Shown here one piece after another: positions 39,657 through 50,886 of a stretch of 64,000 nucleotides of DNA. The first letter of the stretch is position 1; every line of letters starts with the position of its first letter. The notes under the pieces were generated by a model. That model was not told the origin of the DNA, did no database searches, and saw nothing but the letters and a program-made list of their open reading frames with translations. This DNA is from Hyalella azteca (taxonomy: Eukaryota; Arthropoda; Malacostraca; Amphipoda; Hyalellidae). The stretch lies in NCBI RefSeq assembly GCF_000764305.2, contig NW_025945905.1:1-64000 (forward strand), written 5' to 3'. The position numbers and the translations under genes were made by a program.

Positions 39657-39950
39657 CCAGCCGGCTTACATGCTGCTCCGCAAATCTGGCCAACTTAAAA
39701 CCAACTCATTGGAATGATTGACTTTACATTTAATTTAATAGAAACATAAAAATTTAAGATGAAGCGATAAGAAACTTTAATGCAGTGCACATTGAAGTGA
39801 GCGACCTCGTTTGGCGTGATGACCCGTTGCATTATGTGCGATCTATGTGAGTGTAACTGGTCTATTCATATTTTTACTCAAGTCACAACTACTGAAAGGC
39901 TCTATGGGATGGAATAGTTTGAACATATTGTTACATGAAATGAAAGATAA

Positions 39951-40209
39951 TGCTGGGGGACTACTTCTTAATCATTTCTCAAACGGTCAGGATAGGTTTT
40001 CAGTACATATAAGACACTGGTTATTCACAATATATTTGGTAAAACACGTATTTACAATTGCGTTGTGCCGTACCATCCACTCAAGCTAAGTCTAAAACAT
40101 GAATGAATGAATCCCGGATGTTAGCATAACCTAAAGTATGGAAAGCTCTAAATGAAAATAGAAAAGTTGTTACTACGAAATATTAATAAATGTATACTAT
40201 TCCCTAACA
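39951..40209 (-). repeat. 3' LTR (259 bp)
   Basis: Direct copy of 42465-42722 with about ten differences by eye, including an extra C in ATCCCGGATG and TATAC for TTTAC. It is preceded on the minus strand by the polypurine-like tract. Confidence 0.85.
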
Positions 40210-40883
40210 TTGCCCACCACTAAGTGCAATTGCTAATATTGCACTTGAAATACTGAAACTTCGGAACTTAAGATATTTACAAAATTTACAAACATATTAC
40301 ACAAGTACATCCCGAAAAAGACGGCTTTTAAAAATCAAACGCAGAAGAACACGACTGAAATGCCCTAATTATACATTAAGCAATTCACACTGCTATGAAC
40401 ACGTGTTCCAAACTGTACATCTCTAAAATCCCTACTGACGATAACACGAAAATATTGCGCAGTGTGCAAGGATAATTTTTTTGTACAATATTAAATCTAT
40501 TGTATAGTACAAAATTTACTTTACAACATAGGGCATTTATCACTTTCCGTAAACATTTTCTATATCGCGCCGGAACGAACATATTTATATTCTACTATAA
40601 GGCTACATATCACGCTTAGCAAGCACGGCAAACTAAGTACAATGAAACTGACAATATCATTCAGAATGCTTACGCAAATCCAAATGGGCTGTAAGACTTA
40701 ACATTATTACAATGGAATTGGCCTAAATTGTCAGCAATATTCACAAATAACATTCCTTTACAACAACATTCCACAACAACAACGCCAGGTCCTTAATTAC
40801 CAATTCTTAGTATCGTATTCTTTAGTTTTATGTATATTCGAGTATTCAGGAGCAGTATCTTGTGATCGGGTACATCTAGAGAT

Positions 40884-42382
40884 TTACATCTTCACAACGA
40901 CTGGGTCAGGCACCATATCAGACGCCTCTACTTCGAAGTCACAGTTCCTATTCGGATTAGAGCTCTCAAAACGCCGGTGCCATAAATGATTTCTATCAAC
41001 ACATGCTTTGTAATCTCTGATACCTGATCTCACGTAGCCTAAATGTTCAAGCATAGTTTGAATTATACCCATACGGACTTTCTTATCAGGAGACTCGTTC
41101 ATCTCAAGCACATCAGAGACGTCTTCAAGCCACCCATCATTCAGCAATCGCGAAAGAGTTGCAATGCGTTGTACAAAATCCTCCTGTACCATCAAAGCCT
41201 GTTCTAACCACAATAAGAAACTATCATTAACATGACCAGATGAACAATCCTGACCAGTATGAATAGGCGAGGTTTGACTCGACAATTCAGGCGGAGAAAT
41301 AAACGCTTCATGCACGGGCTCCGAGCTTCGTTGGACCAGATCACTCGTATTTTCCTTTACTTCCAACTGTTCAAAGCTCCAATCAAGGGTCTTGCTGCTA
41401 GAGGAACTATCATTGATTTCTGTGCGAGATGTATTCGACAACGTTTGTTGCAAGAAAAATCTAGCTTTCAGGTCATAAAATTTCTCTCTCAAATCTAAAA
41501 TGCACGTTGTATCAGGAATTACAGGACAGTTATCGTCAGCATGATTATCATCGAAATTTCTAGAAACATTTATATCAGCTGCAATACCAGAATCTTTACA
41601 CTCGCTATCCGATAAAGTTTCAACAGTCAAAGTGTACACATTAAAATTGTTCACGCGATTGAACGCTGACACTTCTGAATCAGTCATCTTTAAACCGTTT
41701 TCAAGTACATGATCATTATTATCGGGAGCTAAATGCTGATTTCTAAATGAAGCAAGCTTACTCGGTGCATCTCTTATACGTCTTGAATCCCGCGATTGAT
41801 TGCATACCTGAAATGGTTCAGCAATACTAGATGTTGGCTCTCCGTACCGATGAATCTTTCGACGTTGCGGGCAGCTTCGGATGAAATGTCCACTGCCTCC
41901 ACAAACGAAGCACAGTCCGAGACGCGAACGACAATTGAGACTCACGTGTCCAACACGATGACAGTAGTTGCAGATGACATCTTCACTAGTTTGCTGGTCC
42001 ACATGCAGATACTCAGGATCTGTGTCGAACGGTCGAGAGCGGCCATGCTCATTGAGAGGCACCAACTGAGGTTTTCGGAAAACTTGACGCGGCCTTTCTG
42101 CTGACATTTTCAGGGGCTCGTGCTGTGCTAGAAAATTCTTGACAGGTGCAAGAGCTGTGCACACGGGCAAAAAATCTATAAGGCTGACACTTTCTTCGTA
42201 AAATTCTTAAAATTCACTTCAATCCGTGTCGAAAGGTCATTCTGATTGACTTTTAAATTCTCTAGGAACGTGCTCATGTATTCAAAGTTCTCGGCTATAA
42301 AATCTTCCTGCTCTCGCGTACATACAGGTACGTCTCTTTCAAGTACGGTAGGCTCGGCCATGATAGAAGAACAGTTAATCAC
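40884..42382 (-). pseudogene. Gag-like protein with two CCHC zinc knuckles, one frame break
   Basis: The upstream frame (42382-42176) starts MINCSSIMAEP and is open for 68 codons. The main frame (open to 40884, about 430 codons) overlaps it by a shift of one frame near 42200, so the reading frame is broken once or uses a frameshift. The main frame holds two zinc knuckles near its first quarter, CNYCHRVGHVSLNC and CFVCGGSGHFIRSC (both CX2CX4HX4C), as in nucleocapsid regions. A long acidic, Ser-rich C-terminal part follows with no enzyme motif. It belongs to the LTR element around it. Confidence 0.75.
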
Positions 42383-42464
42383 AGCACGATGGAGGGCAGG
42401 CCGATATACAAAATAGGGACAAAGTTACACTGACACTATTACCTTGAGGTCACGGCACCAATAA

Positions 42465-42722
42465 TGCTGGGGGACTACTTCTTAATCATTTCTCAAACGG
42501 TCAGGATAGGTTTTCAGTACATATAAGACACTGTTTATTCACAATATATTTGGTAAAACACGTATTTACAATTGCGTTGTGCCGTACCGTCCACTCCAGC
42601 TAAGTCTAAAACATGAATGAATGAATCCGGATGTTAGCACAACCTAAAGTATGGAAAGCTCTAAATGAAAATAGAAAAGTTGTTACTACGAAATATTAAT
42701 AAATGTTTACTATTCCCTAACA
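42465..42722 (-). repeat. 5' LTR (258 bp)
   Basis: Direct copy of 39951-40209. On the minus strand the primer-binding-site candidate lies four bases inside it. Confidence 0.85.
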
Positions 42723-43252
42723 ATGATAACTGAGATAACGATTATTTATACGATTATAACTGAGATAACGATGTAACTTTAAGCAAAATAATTTCGAATC
42801 CATCATAATGTCGAGGCTATCATAATCCAGAAGTAAGACAATTTCGAATTCATCACAATATAACTAAAAATCTTTTCTTCGTTATTTAAAAAAAGTCACT
42901 TTCAGATTTGGCGACTTAGACAAAGTTGGCGATTCTTTTGTCAAGAACAATAAACATATAGGGGCTGTTGGGACTCGTATCCAAGATACATATTGTGTTT
43001 GTGTTTGGTGAATTTGGAAATGCTGCTTCTCATTTAGTAATTTCACTTTATCCCATGAACGCACAAATTTAATTTTCCCATAAATTCCTAAGCGGGAGTA
43101 GGATGTAGATTAAACGTTAGTGTATGCGAGTCCTATTGAAAAACGCATCAATTTTCTGTTCATATTCCATTCATTTACCTTTAATTTTACATTATTCTCC
43201 CATTTACTTTTTGGGCATTCTCGAGATGTATTCCTGCGTTTTGCATGAAATT

Positions 43253-43500
43253 TAATTGATTTTTGAAATATTTACAACCATTAAACCTTGTTTCTAACAA
43301 CTTTGATGCATTTTTACATCATTTGATTTTTGATTGATTCAATTGATTTTTGGAATATTTACAACCACTAAACCTTGTTTCTAACAACTTCGCTGCATTT
43401 TTACATCATTTGCTTTTTTTGATTGATTCAATTGATTTTTGAAATATTTACAACCACTAAACCTTGTCTCTTCCAACTTCGATGCATTTTTACATTATTT
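43253..43500. repeat. ~90-100-bp tandem repeat, three copies
   Basis: ATTGATTTTTGAAATATTTA, CAACCACTAAACCTTGTTTC and GATGCATTTTTACATCATTTG occur three times in order. No gene was seen from 42723 to 44540. Confidence 0.8.
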
Positions 43501-44545
43501 ATAATTTTTTCTAACATTTAAACATATTTTTGGCATGTCATCACCAGGCATTTAATTAATTGTTAGAAGGCACCAACAGTAAAGGTAGACAGAGCATTGA
43601 AAGAAATTTGTGAGTCTAGATAACCCATATAGATAAGTCAACCGCGTCCGAATAGCGATGCACTTTTTTGGCTTACTTGCCCATTTGTGGGTCATGTTGA
43701 CCTATTACTGGCACTTTAGATTTCATGTATGACTCTCATTTATAGCTTCAAAAGCGATATGACGCCACCAATGAGTCGATATTTGGACTCATCTATATGG
43801 GTCATCCATACCCGTCAATTTTCTTTCAGTGTGTTCTACTCATTTATGGGCATCGCCGACTATCCACGGTTCTTCTTTTCAACTTTAGTTGTGAGTCCCT
43901 AATTTTATTGGTAGGTAAAATTATTAGATCATACTCAATCATCCGCTAGATTCAGTTATTTTAATTTAAAAATAGAGAAAAAAGTGTTACTGGTGATTAA
44001 AGGATCATAACGTGGCTTCTATTGGTACGTACTGAAGCGGCTAGCGACAGTACTAACGTAAAACAATTGTTTCCACCTCTGCAGCTGAGACATGAGTGTT
44101 ATAGCCACGATACGAAACTGTAATTTACGATCGATGCAACGCCCCGCCATATTTATTGTAGAATGTCAGTAAATATCTAAAAATAGTAAAGATATTTACT
44201 AATATCTAAGGTCACTAACTCGGTCACTTGACAGGAGATGATAAGATCGCCCGCATAGGACTGTTATGATTGGCATCAAGTTTGTCGTTTATATTAAATT
44301 CAAAATGAATAATAAAATATTAAATTGCGTTAATAAAGAGTACAATTGTACACTTTATTAATGCCGATGTGCCACATGTTCCGGTTCAAATAAATTGTTT
44401 CTGTTTGGGTATAACTTTTGAAGTACTTCGTGCAGTCGAAATGGGCCTGTGGAAGGGCAAGTGTTGTTGCACACCATTTGCCTGGTTGGTATAACATACT
44501 TTCATTCGCTGGCGGAAGACGCAGACCATACTATTCATAGTTGAA

Positions 44546-44590
44546 CTATATAAAGTTGACCCATGGGGATTTCCGTCTTTCAGTTCAGCT
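44546..44590 (+). promoter_or_regulatory. possible core promoter (TATA plus initiator)
   Basis: CTATATAAAG at 44546-44555 is followed by TTTCAGTTC at 44578-44586, an arthropod-like initiator about 33 nt after the TATA. A short open frame (ATG at 44641, ending TGA) may be a first exon, because TTTCG/GTGAAT could be a donor. At 44697-44718 a palindrome (GTCACTGAGATCAGTGACGT) contains a CRE-like TGACGTCA. No downstream gene on this strand was identified, so this could also be a retroelement LTR. Confidence 0.25.
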
Positions 44591-45267
44591 TTCTTGTTAA
44601 GTCAATGCGATCGAGAAACACAAACAATCCCATCATTCCCATGGCGGATTGGTTGACTGATTTAATCGCATTTCGGTGAATGGTTAATCCCGTAACGTCA
44701 CTGAGATCAGTGACGTCACAGGCGAACAAAAACCTCATCCGCGAGAATGAGCTTCTAATGGATCACCCTAATTACTTTGTAATAAGGTTGAGTATTGACA
44801 ACGAGTATTGACAACGAGTTCAACCATGATATACTAGTGCAGACTTCTTGGCCGGGGCTGTTGAACTAATAAAATGGTCTAGACTTGTCATTGTATTTTT
44901 TTTGCCGATTACGTGGTACAACAAAATTGTTAGAAGCTACGCTGTTTCGGGAAAATGTATTATTCAATTCCATTCGAAGGTGGGGTCAGTGTTGGTACAA
45001 CAGGGAACCCATACTATGTGAACTAATTCGCCGATGCAACGATTATGGTAAACGACATTACATCCTGGGCCAATCGTTCCCATAATTGGTGGTGTAGAAC
45101 TCGAAGTATTTAAAAAATGATTGTAGCGTGAGCCAGCTTCGTGAGGACTAGATTATTCCCCGGCTGTCTAGTGGCCTTACACAAATACATTCTAGGCTCT
45201 TCATATAGGCAGAATTGTTTTCAAAACTGATGATTTGTCTATAGTTATACGCATCAGTGGCCCATTA

Positions 45268-45470
45268 TAGTGGGGCTAATGATGAGTGTCGTAGAAACGT
45301 GGCTCCACGAGTTCACTGCTTCTTTGGAGGAGTGCGAGTGCACCACCTTTGACGGCAACCAAGCGCCGCCCATTAGCGACACCGAAAAAAAATGCAGCTC
45401 CCAGGGTTCGAACCCCCGGTTAGCTTCACTTATCTCGATGTTGTTACCCCTGCGCATATAGCAGCGCTTA
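45268..45470 (-). repeat. possible tRNA-derived SINE
   Basis: On the minus strand a box A-like GCGCAGGGGTA (about 45455) is followed about 35 nt later by a box B GGTTCGAACCC (about 45410). After that comes GAGCTGCA and a run of T, then unrelated sequence to about 45268. The acceptor stem does not fold into a proper tRNA, so a tRNA-derived SINE is more likely than a working tRNA gene. Confidence 0.35.
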
Positions 45471-45659
45471 CGTGATATGCAAGCAAAAATAACATAAGAT
45501 CAATCAATTTTGTATGCATGAATTTACTTGAGTGTTTCCTTACCATTATACAGAATTTTTACTTCTACTAGTATAAAATACGCCACAGGTCGTTACATAA
45601 TTCAATTAAATTAGAAATTTGGCGTATATTTACTTAGTTTTTGCAACTGAATTTACATG

Positions 45660-46560
45660 AAGTCAGTTTATGAAAATGTAATCAATTAATTAAAATTAAA
45701 TCATCTAACTAACATTTAATCATTTAATTACAATTTATTCAGTCATTTGAAAATTAATCAATTAATGGAAATTTCATTAATTATTGAAAATTTATTCAAT
45801 CAATGGAAATTTAATCAATAATTGAAAATTCGATCAATTAATGGAAATATAATCAATTAATGAAAATTTGATTGATCAATGAAAATTTAATCAAATAATA
45901 CAAATTTTATCAATTAATGAAAATTTTATCAATTAATGAAAATTTAATCAAATAATGAAATTTTATTCTGTCAATAAAAATTTAACCGATAAAGGAAAAT
46001 TTAACCAATTAATGAAAATTTAATCAATCATTTCAAATGTAATCAAGTAATGAAAATTCAATCATTTATTGAAAATTTTATTAATTAATGAAAATTTTAT
46101 CAATTAATGAAAATATAATCAATTAGTGAAAATGTAATGAAATCAAAGGAAACTTAATCAATAATTGAATATTTGATCATTTAATGAAAATTTAATCAAA
46201 TAATGAAAATCGAATCAATCAATGAAAATTTAATCAATCAATGAAAATTTAATCAATCAATGAAAATTTAATCAATCAATGAAAATTTAATCAATAAATG
46301 AAAATTTGATCAATAATGAAAATTTGATCAATAATGAAAATTTAGTCAATAAATGTGAAAGTAATCCATTAAGGAAATTTCAATCAATCAAGGAAAATTT
46401 AGGCAATCAATGAAAATTTAATCAAGGAATGAAAATTTGATCAATTAATGAACATTTAATCAATTTATGAAAATTTTATTAATCGCCAAAAATTTGACCA
46501 ATAAATGAAAATTTAATCCGTAAATAAAAAGTCAAACAATTAATGAAAATTTATTCACTC
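45660..46560. repeat. AT-rich ~20-bp satellite-like array
   Basis: About 45 units of AATGAAAATTTAATCAAT, 18-21 bp each, diverge by single substitutions. The central part (46200-46300) is most regular. There is no coding potential. Regular spacing of about two helical turns could produce bent DNA. Confidence 0.88.
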
Positions 46561-46720
46561 AAATTCATTCATATTATATTCACATATTATATTAAGTTGA
46601 TTGCTGTTGCTGGATTTGCATTCATTAGCAGGCGAAACAATGTAGTTACGAGTGGCAGACAGCTTCTGCCCTTCAGGTTGAAATTCAAGCAAAATTTGTG
46701 AACGGCATTTCAATTTTATA

Positions 46721-47512
46721 CAGGGTCCACCAAAAAAACCTCCCTGATTTCAATAGGCTTTTGCAAAAATCATACGACACATACAAAACAATTACTTTAT
46801 TTGTGAATAGTTTATTTAATGCCATTTTATATCACTTAGTACACTTTACTTGGTTATGAAAATTATGTTCGACAAATAATGTCCCCCATTGTTAAGACAT
46901 TCACGAAGTCTTTCCCTGAAGTTGCCCATAGTTCTTCGTGTAACTTCCCTTGGAATGGCTGCCACTTCCTGCCTAATGGCATGTTTTAGTTCTTGCAGAT
47001 TTCTGGGACGATGTTTGTACACTTCAGCCTTTAGGTAGCCCCACAGAAAGACTCACACTGCTCACACTGCTCGCCGGTCCATGGAAATGTTAAGAGAGTT
47101 GTTCGTTGGACGTCTTGCTTCTTTAAGAGGAGATATTTCCTGGCCCCCACGGTCACCCGACCTATCACCTTGCGATTTTTTTCTGTGGGGCTACCTAAAC
47201 TAAAGGCTGAAGTGTAAAACATCGTCCCAGAAATCTGCAAGAACTAAAACATGCCATTAGGCAGGAAGTGGCAGCCATACCAAGGGAAGTTACACGAAGA
47301 ACTATGGGCAACTTCAGGGAAAGACTTATTGAATGTCTTAACAATGGGGGAAATCATTTATCGAACATAATTTTCAAAAACAAGCAAAGTGCACCAAGTG
47401 ATGTAAAATGGCATTAAATAAGCTATTTACAAATGAAATTAATTGTTTTGTATGTGTCGTATGATTTTTGCAAAAGCTAATTGAAATCAGGGAGGTTTTT
47501 TGGCGGACCCTG
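46721..47512. mobile_element. foldback element built from two inverted mariner-type 3' ends
   Basis: Ends are CAGGGTCC / GGACCCTG flanked by TA on both sides (46719-46720 and 47513-47514). The left arm 46721-47049 and right arm 47180-47512 are inverted copies about 330 bp long. Reading inward-out, each arm encodes the C-terminal part of an IS630/Tc1/mariner transposase (NLQELKHAIRQEV, TRRTMGNFRERL and NNG-type end). Next to the right arm the plus-strand loop carries SWPPRSPDLSPCDFFLWGYL, the conserved block around the last catalytic residue. The front of the transposase is missing, so the element cannot move alone; its RNA would fold into a ~330-bp duplex. Confidence 0.85.
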
Positions 47513-47514
47513 TA

Positions 47515-48119
47515 CTAGTCGTCAGCAAAATATCTTATAATTGGTGAAAATAAATCCATGAAAAGCAGGCAGTACGAATTTGACCGAACTTCTTGCAAGT
47601 TTATTACTATAGAAAATAATGAAAGGAAGATATTATTTTTAACTAAAATCGTATTTGAATTAATATATTGAATAAATCATCTCAGTTGCAAGTTTCACAT
47701 AATTATAACAAAAATATGTAACAGTCTTAATTAAAATTACATAATTGGTCAATGGTCATGTCCAGAATATAAAAAAAGGCCAACAACCTGGAACGCCTCA
47801 ATCGCAGCATTTCGTATAACATCAGGCCACATCTGCTTGTGGCCTCAGCTCCCATCTAAGCTACTTCACAGATTATCATTGTTTTAATTAAGGATACAAT
47901 TCGTAGCTCGAGCTTCTTCCACTGCCCCAGTTTAGTCATAGTTAAGTTCTACTTGGCCAAAGATTTCGATAAAAGCATTTTTCCGACAACGCTTTCGTTT
48001 TATTTTTCTGATGCTCTTCCGGATAACGGATATCTTAACATAGACGCTGTAGACGAGTTATTTGAGCTTTACCTTCTTGAAAAGGAAGGCTGTTGACATG
48101 AGATCAATTCGTGATTTAA
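47515..48119. other. 3' flank of receptor-like gene 1
   Basis: No separate gene was found. AATAAA on the minus strand (48005-48000) lies about 115 nt after the gene 1 stop codon and is its likely polyadenylation signal. Confidence 0.4.
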
Positions 48120-50886
48120 TTAGATCGGTTCTTCCTGGTAGTAGAGGCTGTTGACGGACATTTGACGAGTTATTTGAGTTTTAGTTTCGTGAACAGGAAG
48201 GTTATCGACAACTGTTTGACTCGTGACTTGGTTCGGGCCTTCTTGGTAATAAAGGCTGTTAACGGACATTTGACGAGTTATTTGGGTTTTAGCTTCGTGA
48301 ACAGGAAGGTTATTGACAACTGTTTGACTCGTGACTTGGTTCGGGCTTTCTTGATAATAAAGGCTGTTGACGGACATTTGACGAGTTATTTGCGTTTGTC
48401 TTCTCTTTTCACTAGGGCTGTCACTCAGAGGTGCATTGGAGCCTTCATTTCTTATTCCTCCCGATGTTCCATGCGTTGATTTTTTATCTGGAATTTTGAG
48501 ATACATCATTAATGTTTATTACCAGGTAATGGATAAGATTCATTTTCGAGGATTTAGTATTGTTCGCGAAAAGTGTTAAAATCTTGATTCATTTAGTTAA
48601 ACTGGAATCTTGGAATAAATAAGGCAATTTTTCAGCGAATGTAGCCCTAAAATGAGACTTTTGACTTTTAATGAGACAAATGATAGACAAGAGATATCTT
48701 TGAAAAAAAAAACTGCTGACTCTTTGAGAGCAGTGATTCATTGTCACACTAATTTCGAAAATGCCTTTTGCAAATTTTTCTTCTCCCTATTATAATTTCC
48801 TCGGATTTTCAACAGTAAAAAATTGAAAGGTAAGTTCAATTGCTCCTCTCCCATTATTGTTTTCAATATGTGTTTATTAAACTAAGTTTGGATCTGATGA
48901 TTTTGGGGTAATTTTGTCTTAATTAACATTATTACAGAATTAACCTAAGGCTTTACACAAACTTGAACTTTTTTTAAATTCTATCGTATATAAAAAATTG
49001 CATTAACTTCGAACGACTGCTTCCTAATATATTCCAAAAGTTTCATTTAATTACTTTTTCTCCTCTTCAGTAAGATGATGACTGCAGCAATTGCTATCAA
49101 GAGACAAGCTGCAGGCAGCAGCAGCCAGACCAGCTGCAGCATCGATGCCTCCTGAGGGTCTGCTTGCTCCCCCTGAGGGTCTGCTTGCTCCTCCTGAGGG
49201 TCTGCTTGCTCCCCCTGAGGGTCTGTGTGTGATGGTCTGCTCGGGCCCTCAGGGCCAGCAGCCACACTGCGCCCTGCATGAGTTCAGGTAATTGGTTGTG
49301 TATTGAACCAGATAACCATTTATTTGGTACTTATGATTTACCATTAAAATATTTCGTTGGGTTGGTCGATAGAGTTCCAAACATACATATTCATGCTAAT
49401 GAAATGAATAGGAAAAGCATTTATTTCATATGCCGTCTGCAACGCAAAAACATTTGTATTTTATTTTGAAAAACGTTTGAAGACGCTTTTATTATTCAGG
49501 CGCTGTAAATAAAAGAGGTATTATACCTCGATGGACCATGCTCAATTTTTAATTGGGTCACTATCACATTTGCGTAGAGGTTACTTGACAACTTTTTACG
49601 GTTAAAAGTAAATCAATACGAAATTATTAGGATATCAAATCAACCATAAACTGATTTCCTGCATATAACACGGCCGATGCCGATATAATCACGTATTCGA
49701 AATTAAAATTATCCTGTCACAATATTTCTAAATCTACGGAGTGAAATGTAGTTCTACTACCTGTAGTAGTAGACAGCTTGTCTTGCATCCCGTCATCTTT
49801 TGGTGGGTAGAACGCGGGACAATTTGGAGCAGCTCCGACGTACCAAAGCACGTCTCCCTTCGAAATAGAAATCACTAGCCGATGAAAGTGATAGTCGTCG
49901 AGGGTGTAGTTGGTTACATTATGTTCGGAAATGTTTTCTTTCACAATCGTGGAGATAATCGTCCAGTTATTACTTGAAAAACGTGTGGTAGCCTCAATTT
50001 TGATCTGATACCAGTCATTTATTTTAGTAATTGTATTTCTGAAAATGTGGATGGCTTTTGTCTTGTTTGCTCTTTTATCCATGCTTTCATTTTTAGCAAA
50101 CCACAAGACTACCCGGATTCTGAACTGTAATTCGTACGGAAATACGTTAAGAAATACTGGACGATTTTCGGTGATTGGTACTGTATCGTTTTTTTTGCAC
50201 TTGACGACGCTACCTGGCGGCAGGCAGCCAGGTTCATTACATGAATCCTGCGACCGTCTGGGGCGATCGTGACCAAATTGACTCCTAGGAATTCCAAGAC
50301 GAGTTGTGGCCAGATGGGGTCTAGTATGAGCCGATACGAGGGTCTGATTTGGGCTGGTGACAGCTCCAAAGCGGGACCCGTTAGGGTAGGCGACATCCCG
50401 GGCGATAGACCAATTTGTATTCTGAGTCTGACTTGAGTTCAACATCGCCGTCGCTAGGGTCAGATTTGTTCCAGACGGCATGAAGTCATGTAGATCGTGG
50501 CTTGAAGAGCTGGAATTGCTGATGTGTCGTCCATTTCGTTTGAGTTCCTCAGCGTCAAGTGAGTAAAGTTCACTAGGACCAGAGATTTTCGGTGCACTAC
50601 CATGGTGAGTTTTTGCACGGAATGTTTTAGGTGCCACGGCCTCAAGGACATCGCTTTCAATCAACCTGTCGAAATCTTTGTGTGCGTTTTCAGTACCATA
50701 GTCGATGTTTGTGACGTAGGGGCCGCTTACTTCTATTCTTTCTCGTGATGGCAAATGGAAATCAATTGAATTAGGAGTAATTTTCAGTTTCCGAAGAAGC
50801 TCAAAGCTTGAATAAGCCTCTCCAGCAGATATGAATGATATCACTAGAGAAAACAGCGCTGCCGCAAGACATGCTATCCTCTTCAT
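48120..50886 (-). CDS. type I membrane receptor-like protein, gene 1 (3 exons)
   Basis: Exons on the minus strand are 50886-49761, 49273-49055 and 48487-48120. Both introns are phase 1 (donors GTAGTA and GTAATT; acceptors ATGCAG and TTCCAG), giving 570 residues. Start: ATG at 50886 (MKRIACLAAALFSLVIS), the same as in gene 2; the frame is open upstream but has no other ATG. Residues 1-23 are a signal peptide. The ectodomain has about a dozen Asn-X-Ser/Thr sites and only four cysteines, including CNEPGC. Its most conserved part is FRIRVVLWFAKNES...DWYQIKIEAT. Exon 2 encodes four 7-residue repeats (DPQGEQA/DPQEEQA), then one membrane span (about 421-444) and KRRK. The tail (449-570) has three tandem 35-residue modules with ITRQMSVNSLYYQE. 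I do not recognise the family. A surface receptor with tyrosine-based signalling is inferred from architecture. Confidence 0.8.
49155..49230 (-). repeat. 21-bp coding tandem repeat in the juxtamembrane exon
   Basis: Four near-identical 21-bp units encode DPQGEQA and DPQEEQA directly before the membrane span of gene 1. Genes 2 and 3 lack them and have a Pro/Ala-rich linker instead. Confidence 0.85.

Larger units (their letters stand above)
39951..42722 (-). mobile_element. gag-only LTR retrotransposon
   Basis: Two nearly identical LTRs, 39951-40209 and 42465-42722, read TGTTAGGG...CCCAGCA on the minus strand (TG...CA ends). Inside the 5' LTR is a primer-binding-site candidate (TGGTGCCGTGACC, complement of 42448-42460). 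Before the 3' LTR is a purine-rich tract (AGTGGTGGGCAA, complement of 40210-40221). The interior encodes only a Gag-like protein; protease, RT and integrase are absent, so it must depend on another element. I could not find a clean target-site duplication. High LTR identity indicates recent insertion. Confidence 0.85.

Noticed and set aside
45395..45460. tRNA gene suggested by GGTTCGAACCC
   Set aside because: Acceptor and D arms do not pair and the T stem has mismatches; a tRNA-derived SINE is more likely.
49097..49291. Alternative frames over the 21-bp repeats (PPEGLLA and SKQTLRG types)
   Set aside because: Only the DPQGEQA frame joins in phase to the ectodomain and tail exons and leads into a membrane span.
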